From assembly GCF_025869345.1 (NCBI RefSeq), contig NZ_JAOZVW010000080.1, positions 1 through 43,004 of the forward strand: DNA of 43,004 nucleotides, written 5' to 3'. This stretch comes from Sphingopyxis sp. (GTDB lineage Bacteria; Pseudomonadota; Alphaproteobacteria; Sphingomonadales; Sphingomonadaceae). The translations under genes were made by a program, and so were the position numbers. Positions 16,946 through 24,316 of the stretch are shown piece after piece (position 1 is the stretch's first letter; each line of letters begins with the position of its first letter). Below the pieces are notes generated by a model. The model was not told the origin of the DNA. It ran no database searches and saw nothing but the letters and a program-made list of their open reading frames with translations.

Positions 16946-17736
16946 TGGCGGACGGTAAGGGCGAAACGGGGGCCGGCGAGGGCCTGGGGCTCGAAGACGA
17001 CGACCGCCTGCCGTGGCTCGAAGCCGCCGACGGCTATGAAGAAGATGGCGAAGTGTCGCCGGTCCGCCTGCTGGTGATGGTGCTCGGCGGGCTGCTGCTG
17101 ATCGGTGCGGTGCTCGGCGCGCTCTGGTGGCTTCAGAACGGCGGCGCGCGCGGGCAGGGCGAACTGATCGCGGCGCAGCAGGGCGATTACAAGGTCGCGC
17201 CGAAGACCGACGGCGCCAAGACCTTCGAGGGCGAGGGCGCCGCGAGCTTCGCCGCGACCGAGGGCGCGGTTCCGGCGGGCAAGGTCGATCCGACGCGGAT
17301 GCCCGAGGAGCCCGCGGTGACCCCGGCCGAGCGCGAAGCCGCCGCCCGGGCCGAAAAGGCGAAGGCCGACAGCGAAAAGGCGGCCGCGGCAAAGGCCGAG
17401 GCGGCGCGCATCGCCGCCGCCGACAAGGGCAAGCCGGGACCCGCCGCCATGTCGGTCAAGACCGGCGATACAGCGGCGGCGGACAAGGCGCAGGCGGGCG
17501 GTTCGGCGACGATCCAGCTCGGCGCGTTCAGCAGCGAAGCCGCGGCGGCGAAGGCGTGGACCAATTTGTCGAAGCGCTTTCCCTATCTGGCCGGCCTCGG
17601 CAAATCGGTGTCGCCGGCGACGGCGGGGGGCAAGACCGTCTATCGGCTCCGCGCCGCGGCGGGGACGGCCGCCAACGCGGCGTCGCTTTGCGGAAAATTG
17701 CGCGTCGCGGGTGAAAATTGCGTCGTCGTCCGCTGA
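16945..17736 (+). CDS. SPOR-domain membrane protein
   Basis: A 263-aa bitopic protein. A cytoplasmic acidic N-terminus precedes one membrane helix (residues 42-63). A long low-complexity periplasmic linker rich in Ala, Lys and Glu spans about 110-185. The C-terminal SPOR domain (about 187-263) begins TIQLGAFSSEAAAAKAW. SPOR domains bind septal peptidoglycan stripped of peptide stems, so a role at the division site is likely. It lies between argS and nagZ, the latter a peptidoglycan-recycling gene, which supports a cell-wall role. Confidence 0.88.
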   Translation: MADGKGETGAGEGLGLEDDDRLPWLEAADGYEEDGEVSPVRLLVMVLGGLLLIGAVLGALWWLQNGGARGQGELIAAQQGDYKVAPKTDGAKTFEGEGAASFAATEGAVPAGKVDPTRMPEEPAVTPAEREAAARAEKAKADSEKAAAAKAEAARIAAADKGKPGPAAMSVKTGDTAAADKAQAGGSATIQLGAFSSEAAAAKAWTNLSKRFPYLAGLGKSVSPATAGGKTVYRLRAAAGTAANAASLCGKLRVAGENCVVVR

Positions 17737-17842
17737 TTCGGCCCGCTTGGCCGCAGAGGACATTGGTTCGCTCCCTCCGCCATGCCATGTTGAGGGCCAG
17801 GTTGGAGATGAGGGGGCGCCGGCCGATGGAGGTTGACGCACG

Positions 17843-18850
17843 ATGATACCCGCGATTTTCGGGCTTTCGGGCCTGACCCTGACCGATGACGAGCGCGCCT
17901 TCTTCCGCGACAGCGACCCCGCGGGCTACATCCTGTTCGGCCGCAATATCGCGAACCGCGAGCAGCTTCGGCGCCTGACCGACGATCTGCGCAGCCTCGA
18001 CGGGCGCGCCAGCCTGCCGATCCTCATCGACCAGGAGGGCGGCCGCGTCGCGCGGATGAAGGCCCCCGAATGGCCCGATTTCCCGAGCGGCGCAGCGTTC
18101 GACGCGCTTTACGAGCGCGCCCCGGCCAGCGCGATCGAAGCAGCGCGGCTCAACGCGATGGCGCTCGCGGTGATGCTTGCCGAGGTCGGGATCACCGTCG
18201 ATTGCCTGCCGCTGCTCGACGTGCGGCAGCCGGGGGCGAGCGATGTGATCGGCGACCGCGCGCTCGGCAGCGAGCCGATGCGCGTCGCGGCGCTCGGCCG
18301 CGCGATCCTGAGCGGGCTTCAGGACGGCGGCGTCGTTGGCGTCGTCAAGCATATCCCCGGCCACGGCCGCGCGATGCTCGATACCCACGAGGCGCTGCCG
18401 ATCGTCACCGCGTCCGACCATGATTTGCAGAGCGATCTCGCGCCTTTCGCGGCGCTGCGCGACGCGGCGATGGCGATGACCTGCCATGTCATCTTCGACG
18501 CGTGGGACCGCGAGCGGCCTGCGACCCTGTCGCCGACCGTGATCGACGGCATCATCCGCCAACGTGTCGGCTTTCACGGCCTGCTGATGACCGACGACCT
18601 CGATATGAAGGCGCTGTCGGGCACCGTCCCGTCGCGCGCCGCCGATGCGGTCGCCGCGGGATGCGACATCGCGCTCAACTGCTGGGCGAAGATGGACGAC
18701 ATGGTCGGCATCGCAAAGGCGCTCGACCCGATCAGCACGCTCTCCCTCGCGCGGCTCGAAAGCGCGATGGACAGGATTTCGGGTGCGCACGACCCGCGTC
18801 AGTTCGCGGTGCTCATCGATCAGCGCGACGCGCTGCTGGCGCTCGCCTGA
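17843..18850 (+). CDS. nagZ: Beta-N-acetylhexosaminidase NagZ
   Basis: A 335-aa GH3-family cytoplasmic enzyme that removes N-acetylglucosamine from anhydro-muropeptides in cell-wall recycling. LIDQEGGRVARM (about 61-72) and the NagZ-type KHIPGHGR loop (Lys169-His170 to Arg176, with Asp180-Thr-His182) are intact, and the nucleophile region LLMTDDLDMKAL holds Asp251-Asp252. ATG 17843 follows GGAGG. Its stop overlaps the scpA start by one base. The upstream gap (17737-17842) holds no obvious promoter. Confidence 0.94.
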   Translation: MIPAIFGLSGLTLTDDERAFFRDSDPAGYILFGRNIANREQLRRLTDDLRSLDGRASLPILIDQEGGRVARMKAPEWPDFPSGAAFDALYERAPASAIEAARLNAMALAVMLAEVGITVDCLPLLDVRQPGASDVIGDRALGSEPMRVAALGRAILSGLQDGGVVGVVKHIPGHGRAMLDTHEALPIVTASDHDLQSDLAPFAALRDAAMAMTCHVIFDAWDRERPATLSPTVIDGIIRQRVGFHGLLMTDDLDMKALSGTVPSRAADAVAAGCDIALNCWAKMDDMVGIAKALDPISTLSLARLESAMDRISGAHDPRQFAVLIDQRDALLALA

Positions 18851-19638
18851 TGGAGGAGCTGCCGCTCGCCTTCGAACTGGCACCGGCGGCAGCGGCCGAG
18901 CGCGAGGATGCGCTGCAACTCAATCTCGACAGCTGGGAAGGGCCGCTCGACCTGCTGCTGACGCTCGCGCGCGGGCAGAAGGTCGACCTTCGGCAGATTT
19001 CGATCCTCCAGCTCGTCGAGCAATATCTCGCCTTCATCGCCGAAATGCGCGCGAAGCTGGAGGTCGCGGCCGATTATCTGGTGATGGCGGCGTGGCTCGC
19101 TTATCTCAAATCGGCGCTGCTGCTGCCCAAGGACCCGCTGGAGGAGCCGTCGCCCGACGAACTCGCGCTGCGGCTGCAACTGCGGCTCCAGCGTCTGGCG
19201 GCGATGCGCGAATCGGCGGCGCGGCTGCTCGCGCGCGACCGCATCGGCCGCGACGTCTTTCTGCGCGCGAAGCCGGAAGGGCTGCGCGACGTCCGGGTGC
19301 GGCGCTGGGATGCCAGCCTTTACGACCTGCTGGCGGCCTATGGTCAGGTCAAGCTGCGCACCGAGCCCGTCGTCCACATGGTCGCGCGGCGCCCGGTGAT
19401 CACCCTCGACGCGGCGCTTCAGCATCTCGAACGGATGATCGGGATCAAGGTCGACTGGGCCGAACTGTCCGATTTCCTGCCGTCCGACTATCAGGGTCCG
19501 CTGCGCCGCTCGGCGATCGCGTCGAGCTTCGTCGCCGCGCTCGAACTGGCGCGACAGGGTCGCGTCGACCTCAAGCAGGACGGCGCGTTCGAGCCCCTCT
19601 ACCTGAAGGCAGCCTCAATGGGACAGCACCCGGCATGA
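18850..19638 (+). CDS. scpA: Segregation and condensation protein A
   Basis: A 262-aa kleisin subunit of the SMC-ScpAB condensin complex, which compacts and helps segregate the chromosome. The N-terminal SMC-neck-binding region has LDSWEGPLDLLLTLARGQKVD and the family's ISILQLVEQYLAFI. The C-terminal winged-helix part contains VTLDAALQHLERMIG-type text (VITLDAALQHLERMI). The start ATG 18850 overlaps the nagZ stop; the stop overlaps the scpB start in ATGA. Confidence 0.95.
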   Translation: MEELPLAFELAPAAAAEREDALQLNLDSWEGPLDLLLTLARGQKVDLRQISILQLVEQYLAFIAEMRAKLEVAADYLVMAAWLAYLKSALLLPKDPLEEPSPDELALRLQLRLQRLAAMRESAARLLARDRIGRDVFLRAKPEGLRDVRVRRWDASLYDLLAAYGQVKLRTEPVVHMVARRPVITLDAALQHLERMIGIKVDWAELSDFLPSDYQGPLRRSAIASSFVAALELARQGRVDLKQDGAFEPLYLKAASMGQHPA

Positions 19639-20228
19639 TCGACGATCTGGAACGCGCGATAGAGGCGATGCTGTTCGCGAGCGACGAACCGCTCGATGCG
19701 CGGCAAGTCGCGGGGCGTCTCGGCGATGAGATGACGCCGGGCGAGGTGCGCGCGATCATTGTGCGGATTGCCGACCGTCACAAGGGCAGCGGTATCGAAC
19801 TGGTCGAACGCGGCGGGCATTGGCATTTCCAGACCCCCGCCGACCTTGCCCATCTGCTGCGCCGCGAGCGCGACGATCCGCGCAAATTGTCGCGCGCGGC
19901 GGCCGAGGTGCTGGCGATCGTCGCCTATCACGAGCCCGTCAGCCGCGCGGAGATCGAGGCGATCCGCGGCGTTCAGACCTCGAAGGGCACGCTCGACGTG
20001 CTGATGGAGGCCGAATGGATCGCGCCCGCGGGGCGGCGCGAGGTGCCGGGGCGGCCGCTGATCTACAAGACCACCGACGCCTTTTTGCAGCATTTCGGGC
20101 TGGCGAGCCGCAAGGACCTGCCCGGGATCGAGGATCTGCGCGCCGCCGGCCTGCTCGACCCGGTCGACCTTGCTTTCGAGGAGGCGATGGGCGAACTCGA
20201 CCTAGTAAAAGACGGCGAGGACGCCTAG
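19635..20228 (+). CDS. scpB: Segregation and condensation protein B
   Basis: A 197-aa dimeric winged-helix protein that binds ScpA. Landmarks are IEAMLFASDEPLDARQVA at the start, YHEPVSRAEIEAIRGV and LLEAEWI-type text (VLMEAEWIAPAGRREVPGRP), and a YKTTDAFLQHFGL block with LPGIEDL. The C-terminus is acidic. It overlaps scpA by four bases, typical of translational coupling. tatA starts 22 bases after its stop. Confidence 0.94.
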   Translation: MIDDLERAIEAMLFASDEPLDARQVAGRLGDEMTPGEVRAIIVRIADRHKGSGIELVERGGHWHFQTPADLAHLLRRERDDPRKLSRAAAEVLAIVAYHEPVSRAEIEAIRGVQTSKGTLDVLMEAEWIAPAGRREVPGRPLIYKTTDAFLQHFGLASRKDLPGIEDLRAAGLLDPVDLAFEEAMGELDLVKDGEDA

Positions 20229-20250
20229 ATGGGGTTAAAGGAGAAATCTC

Positions 20251-20475
20251 ATGGGTCTTAGTTGGCAGCATCTGCTCCTGCTGGCGTTGGTTGTTCTGCT
20301 GCTGTTCGGGAAAGGCCGCTTTTCCGAGATGATGGGCGACGTCGCCAAGGGCATTAAGAATTTCAAGAAGGGCATGTCGGAAGACGATGCGCCGCCCCCC
20401 GCGCCGCGCCAGATCGAAGGCCAGCGGACGCCCGAGGCGACTCCGACACCGACCGCGGAAACTGAGATTCGCTGA
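20251..20475 (+). CDS. tatA: Twin-arginine translocase subunit TatA
   Basis: A 74-aa pore-forming subunit of the Tat pathway for folded proteins. An N-terminal helix (residues 5-19) ends in LLLFGKGRF, followed by the amphipathic helix with the [12 protein letters not shown] signature and a Pro/Thr-rich tail. AAAGGAGA lies 8 bases upstream of ATG 20251. It is the first of tatA-tatB-tatC and possibly read through from scpB. Confidence 0.96.
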   Translation: MGLSWQHLLLLALVVLLLFGKGRFSEMMGDVAKGIKNFKKGMSEDDAPPPAPRQIEGQRTPEATPTPTAETEIR

Positions 20476-20503
20476 CCGCGGTCCGTTCGCGAAGTCCTGA
20501 ATC

Positions 20504-20884
20504 ATGTTCGATGTCGCGCCCACCGAGCTGCTGCTCGTCTTGGTGGTGGCCTTGGTGGTCATCGGCCCCAAGGATTTACCCAAGGCGATGCGTTTTGTCG
20601 GCAAATGGGTCGGCAAGGCGCGCGGTATGGCGCGCCATTTCCGCGCCGGACTCGACACGATGATGCGTGAGGCTGAGCTGGAGGAGCTCGAAAAACAGTG
20701 GCGTGAGCAGAACGATGCGATCATGAAAGAATTCCCGCGTGTCGACGATGTCGCCGCCGCCACGCCGCCAGTGCTTCCTGCCGAGCCGGCCGCTGAAACG
20801 CCGTCCGCGAATTCCGAGCCTGAAGTTATCGCGGCCAAGCCCGAGACGCATGAGGTGCCGCCGCCGGGCGGGCCGCTGCCATGA
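20504..20884 (+). CDS. tatB: Twin-arginine translocase subunit TatB
   Basis: A 126-aa Tat receptor subunit with a single N-terminal membrane helix (residues 6-21, LLLVLVVALVVIGPKDLP), a conserved Pro before the amphipathic helix, and a charged helix with VGKWVGKARGMARHFRAGLD. The C-terminal half is Ala/Pro/Glu-rich and not conserved. Its stop overlaps the tatC start in ATGA. Confidence 0.94.
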   Translation: MFDVAPTELLLVLVVALVVIGPKDLPKAMRFVGKWVGKARGMARHFRAGLDTMMREAELEELEKQWREQNDAIMKEFPRVDDVAAATPPVLPAEPAAETPSANSEPEVIAAKPETHEVPPPGGPLP

Positions 20885-21702
20885 CCGCCGAGGTGCCCGT
20901 GATTGCTCCCGATACAGCGGATGAGGATGGCGCGGGGGGCAAGATGCCACTGCTTGACCATCTGATTGAGCTGCGCTCTCGACTGCTCAAGTCGCTGCTC
21001 GCTATTGCGGTTGCGTTCGGCATCTGTCTCTATTTCGCGCGGGCCCTATTGACGGTTCTGGTTCATCCGCTGACCGTCGCGGGGCTCAAGAAGCTGATCT
21101 ATACGAAGCCGACCGAAGCTTTTTTCGTCGAGATGAAGGTCGCTCTTTTCGCGGCCATGATGCTCGCCTTTCCGGTGATCGCCAATCAACTCTGGAAGTT
21201 CGTCGCGCCGGGATTATTCCGAAAGGAACGGCGCGCGCTGCTGCCGTTCCTGATCGCGACGCCGCTGTTGTTTGCGGCGGGCGCCAGCTTCGCCTATTTC
21301 GTTACCATTCCGATCGCGCTGCACTTCCTTTTCGGATTCCAGCGGGATCTGGGCGGAGTCACGCAGGAAGCGCTGCCGGCGACCGGCGAATATATCACCT
21401 TCATCATGCAGTTCCTGATGGCGTTCGGTATCGCCTTTCTGTTGCCGATCCTGCTGATGCTCGTCGAACGATCGGGACTGGTGACGCGGGAGCAACTCGT
21501 TTCCGCGCGTCGCTACATGATCGTCGCCGCAGTAGCGATCGGCGCCGTCTTCACGCCGCCTGACGTGCTGAGCCAGTTGCTGCTCGCCGGGCCACTGATC
21601 CTGCTTTACGAATTGTCGCTGATCGCGATCTGGTTCACCCAGCGCCGACGCAAAAAGACAGGCGCCGAAGCGGCGCCTGTCGAGCCTCTCGAAGAGGCCT
21701 AG
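20881..21702 (+). CDS. tatC: Twin-arginine translocase subunit TatC
   Basis: A 273-aa polytopic protein with six membrane helices that binds the twin-arginine signal. The conserved N-terminal cytoplasmic LLDHLIELRSRLLKS and the loop with TKPTEAFFVEMKVALFAA and FRKERRALLPF are present. The 3' end (21657-21681) contains a perfect hairpin that works on the other strand as the terminator of the entericidin gene, so the last codons serve two purposes. Confidence 0.96.
   Translation: MTAEVPVIAPDTADEDGAGGKMPLLDHLIELRSRLLKSLLAIAVAFGICLYFARALLTVLVHPLTVAGLKKLIYTKPTEAFFVEMKVALFAAMMLAFPVIANQLWKFVAPGLFRKERRALLPFLIATPLLFAAGASFAYFVTIPIALHFLFGFQRDLGGVTQEALPATGEYITFIMQFLMAFGIAFLLPILLMLVERSGLVTREQLVSARRYMIVAAVAIGAVFTPPDVLSQLLLAGPLILLYELSLIAIWFTQRRRKKTGAEAAPVEPLEEA
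21652..21681 (-). terminator. Terminator of the entericidin gene, inside tatC
   Basis: Perfect 11-bp arms (21657-21667 and 21671-21681) around a 3-base loop. On the minus strand they are followed by TTTTTG (plus-strand CAAAAA at 21651-21656). This is a good intrinsic terminator for the 42-aa gene at 21725-21853, and the whole stem is coding sequence of tatC on the other strand. Confidence 0.75.
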
Positions 21703-21724
21703 GGGTAAGTCAGCACCACGCCGA

Positions 21725-21853
21725 TCAGTGAATGGCGTCGTCGCCGGCCTGTCCGACCGACTCGATATCGCGGCCGACGCCTTTCACCGTGTTGCAGCCA
21801 GCGACCAGAAAGCTGGCTAGCAGAGTGAGAAGGATTACACGGACACTCGTCAT
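21725..21853 (-). CDS. Entericidin A/B family lipoprotein
   Basis: A 42-aa small lipoprotein, not easy to find because of its size. The signal peptide (MTSVRVILLTLLASFLVAGC) ends in a lipobox with Cys20, and the mature part CNTVKGVGRDIESVGQAG is the entericidin A/B signature. Entericidins are cell-envelope lipoproteins; EcnB of E. coli is linked to stationary-phase lysis, but the role in alphaproteobacteria is mostly described as a stress-regulated envelope protein. AGAGG lies 7 bases upstream of ATG 21853. An EcfG-type promoter is upstream at 21988-22013 and a terminator lies at 21652-21681. Confidence 0.88.
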   Translation of the reverse strand: MTSVRVILLTLLASFLVAGCNTVKGVGRDIESVGQAGDDAIH

Positions 21854-21908
21854 TGATCACCTCTTGCGGGTCATGTCTTGAGCGCAAAATGGCCCGGCAC
21901 GCGTTCGA

Positions 21909-21918
21909 GGGGGGGGGG
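21909..21918. repeat. Homopolymer run of ten G
   Basis: Ten consecutive G (ten C on the minus strand) lie in the leader between the EcfG-type promoter and the entericidin start codon, about 56 bases before the gene. A second run of six G is at 21960-21965. Such tracts can slip in replication, but no reading frame is disrupted here because it lies in an untranslated leader. Confidence 0.8.
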
Positions 21919-21987
21919 AGGGAATGCGGGCCGGGCCAATGTTGCTGAGCAGCGCTGCGGGGGGGCGATGCCGCTGCTCGAAAAGGA

Positions 21988-22013
21988 AACGACCGGCGCG
22001 GCGAATAAGTTCC
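21988..22013 (-). promoter_or_regulatory. EcfG-type general stress promoter
   Basis: On the minus strand, GGAAC (22013-22009), a 17-base spacer and CGTT (21991-21988) match the alphaproteobacterial EcfG consensus GGAAC-N16/17-CGTT. The expected transcription start is near 21980, giving a leader of about 125 bases for the entericidin gene. I found no second match in this window by eye. Confidence 0.65.
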
Positions 22014-22044
22014 CGAAAAAAGTTGCGGCGATGAAAATTTTTTC

Positions 22045-22062
22045 GCGATTCTTTTGAATCGC
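22045..22062 (-). terminator. Hairpin downstream of mgtE
   Basis: GCGATTC (22045-22051), loop TTTT and GAATCGC (22056-22062), about 20 bases after the mgtE stop on the minus strand. On that strand the stem is followed by GAAAAAATTTTC. The A-run before the T-run makes it only a fair terminator. Confidence 0.45.
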
Positions 22063-22081
22063 TTGGATTCCGGGGCTTTGA

Positions 22082-23542
22082 TCAGTTCATCGCGGTCAGG
22101 CCGCTCAGCACCGCGAGCCCGAGGAACGAGAAAAATCCCATGATGTCGGTCAGCGTCGTCACGAAAACCGCCGACGAAACGGCGGGATCGACGTCAAGCC
22201 GGTCGAGCGTCACCGGAACCAGGATGCCGGCGAGCCCCGCGACCAGATTGTTGATCAGCATCGCCGATGCGATGACGGCGCCGAGCAGCGGGTTGCCGAA
22301 GATCAGCGCGGTGCCGATGCCGATCAGCACGCCGAGCGACAGGCCGTTCACCGTCGCGATGCGGAGCTCGCGGAAGATCATGCGCAAAGTGTTCGACGCG
22401 GTGAGCTGATTGGTCGCGATCGCGCGCACGGTAACCGCCAGCGTTTGCGTTCCCGCATTGCCGCCCATGCCCGAGACGATCGGCATCAGCACCGCGAGCA
22501 GCGCGAATTTGGCGATCGCGCCCTCGAAAAAGCCGACCACCGACGCCGCGAGCATCGCGGTGCCCAGATTGACGACCAGCCAGCTCAGGCGGGTGCGGAT
22601 CGTCATCGCGATCGGTTCGTTGATGTCGCCGTCGCCCGCACCCGACAGGCGCAAAATGTCCTCGCCCGCCTCTTCCTGGATGATGTGGACGACGTCGTCG
22701 ACGGTGATCATGCCGACGAGGCGCCCGGCCTTGTCGACCACCGCGGCGGAGATCAGCGCATATTTCTGGAAGCGCAGCGCGACCTCTTCCTGATCCATGT
22801 CGACCGGGATCAGCGTCTGCTCGCGCTTCATCAGATCGCTGATCGCGATGGTGCGCGGCGCGCGCAATATCCAGCTCAACTGGCAGGTGCCGACCGGGCG
22901 GTGCATCGGGTCGACGATGAAGATTTCCCAGAAATCGGTGGCAAGGTCGACATCTTCGCGCAGCCGGTCGATGACGTCGCCGACGGTCACATGCTCGGGC
23001 ACCGCGACATATTCGCGCTGCATCAGGCGCCCGGCGGTCTCCTCGGGATAGGAGAGGGCGTCCTCGATCGCCGCGCGATCCTCGGGCTCCATCGCCTGGA
23101 GGACGGCCTGCTGCTCGTCCTCCTCCATATCCTCGATGATCGCGACGGCGTCGTCGGTATCGAGTTCGGACGCGATTTCGGCCACTTGCTCCGGCGCGAG
23201 CAGATCGATCAACCGCTCGCGCACATGGTCGTTCATCTCCGCGAGCACGTCGGGCGAGACCATGTCGCCGAGCACATGCGCGAGCAGCGGGCGATCCTCG
23301 TCCGAGACGAGCTCGAACAGGTCGGCGATGTCGGCGGGGTGGAGGCGGCCGACGCGCTCGCGCGCCGCCTCGACCTCGCCCGCTTCGGCAAGGTCGATCA
23401 CGTCGCGGACGAAGGCCGGTTTCAGCCGGTCGTCCTCGTCGAGTTCGGTTTCGGGTTCGCGCTGGGCCGGATCGCGATCGATCTCGCGATCGTCGGTGAT
23501 GGTCACGTCGTCGGGGGGCAGGGATTCTTCGCGTTTGTCCAT
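22082..23542 (-). CDS. mgtE: Magnesium transporter MgtE
   Basis: A 486-aa Mg2+ channel. Order: an acidic N-terminus, a superhelical MgtE N-domain (about 45-155, LHPADIADLFELVSDEDR), two CBS domains (about 155-280, with LMQREYVAVPEHVTV and TLIPVDMDQEEVALRFQ), then five membrane helices (about 305-485). The selectivity region MPIVSGMGGNAGTQTLAVTVRA matches the family. N- and CBS-domains sense Mg2+ and close the pore. ATG 23542 follows GGGAGGA by 8 bases; an upstream extension to 23620 runs into the divergent cyclophilin promoter region. Confidence 0.94.
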   Translation of the reverse strand: MDKREESLPPDDVTITDDREIDRDPAQREPETELDEDDRLKPAFVRDVIDLAEAGEVEAARERVGRLHPADIADLFELVSDEDRPLLAHVLGDMVSPDVLAEMNDHVRERLIDLLAPEQVAEIASELDTDDAVAIIEDMEEDEQQAVLQAMEPEDRAAIEDALSYPEETAGRLMQREYVAVPEHVTVGDVIDRLREDVDLATDFWEIFIVDPMHRPVGTCQLSWILRAPRTIAISDLMKREQTLIPVDMDQEEVALRFQKYALISAAVVDKAGRLVGMITVDDVVHIIQEEAGEDILRLSGAGDGDINEPIAMTIRTRLSWLVVNLGTAMLAASVVGFFEGAIAKFALLAVLMPIVSGMGGNAGTQTLAVTVRAIATNQLTASNTLRMIFRELRIATVNGLSLGVLIGIGTALIFGNPLLGAVIASAMLINNLVAGLAGILVPVTLDRLDVDPAVSSAVFVTTLTDIMGFFSFLGLAVLSGLTAMN

Positions 23543-23732
23543 CGCGCGGTCCTCCCTGGAATATGCGGCGTGTGATGTGGCTTCCGGCCTTCCCCTAATC
23601 CCGCCGCCGCATGATGGCAACGCCGCCGCGACGCTTTTTGCGCAATTAGGGCGTGGCTTTGCCGCGCGGCGCGGCTATGGCGCTCGCATATCCATCATGC
23701 CTTTCCCAAGGCCTTCCAACCAGGAGTTCCTC

Positions 23733-24182
23733 ATGTCCGACCAGACGCTCACTCTTTCGCTGTCGACCGGCGATGTCGTCATCCGCCTGCGCCCCGATCT
23801 TGCCCCGCTGCACGTCGAGCGCATCACGACGCTGGCCAAGGAAGGCTTTTACGATGATGTCGTCTTTCATCGCGTGATCCCGGGCTTCATGGCGCAGGGC
23901 GGCGACCCGACGGGCACCGGCATGGGCGGCAGCAAGCTTCCCGACCTGCCGCAGGAATTCAACGCTGAACCGCACGTACGCGGCGTCTGCTCGATGGCGC
24001 GCGCGCAGAACCCGAACAGTGCGAACAGCCAGTTCTTCATCTGCTTCGACGATGCCCGCTTCCTCGACAATCAATATACCGTCTGGGGCGAAGTGATCGA
24101 AGGCATGGAAAATGTCGACGCGCTGCCGAAGGGCGAACCGCCGCGCGAGCCGGGGAAGATCGTCAAGGCGACCGTGGCCTGA
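23733..24182 (+). CDS. Cyclophilin-type peptidyl-prolyl isomerase
   Basis: A 149-aa cyclophilin that speeds cis-trans isomerisation of Xaa-Pro bonds. The family core is visible: VVFHRVIPGFMAQGGDPTG (with the catalytic Arg), GSKLPDLPQEFN, NSQFFICFDD and the YTVWGEVIEGMENVD segment. No signal peptide, so it is likely cytoplasmic. AGGAG lies 7 bases upstream of ATG 23733; an in-frame ATG at 23697 is less well placed. It is divergent from mgtE and followed by a repeat that ends in a terminator. Confidence 0.92.
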   Translation: MSDQTLTLSLSTGDVVIRLRPDLAPLHVERITTLAKEGFYDDVVFHRVIPGFMAQGGDPTGTGMGGSKLPDLPQEFNAEPHVRGVCSMARAQNPNSANSQFFICFDDARFLDNQYTVWGEVIEGMENVDALPKGEPPREPGKIVKATVA

Positions 24183-24185
24183 TTT

Positions 24186-24312
24186 CCCGCCCCCTCCTCT
24201 TCAGAGGAGGGGCAGCGAGACTTGGGAACTTGTTCCCTAGTCGCAGCGGGGTGGTGCTTCCGCACCGGCGTCCACCACCCCAACCCCTCGTCTGAAGAGG
24301 AGGGGCTTTTTA
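24186..24312. repeat. Compound inverted repeat with terminator
   Basis: Left palindrome 24191-24212 (CCCCTCCTCT, TC, AGAGGAGGGG) and right near-palindrome 24284-24306 are inverted copies of each other, with an inner pair GGGGTGGTG/CACCACCCC near 24249-24281. The right stem (one mismatch) is followed by CTTTTTATT and probably terminates the cyclophilin transcript. This element looks like a multi-copy extragenic repeat, which would need the rest of the genome to confirm. Confidence 0.7.
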
Positions 24313-24316
24313 TTGG

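Noticed and set aside
23543..23732. A magnesium riboswitch (M-box) before mgtE
   Set aside because: The gap to the divergent cyclophilin gene is short, and no M-box features are visible by eye. A covariance-model scan would decide.
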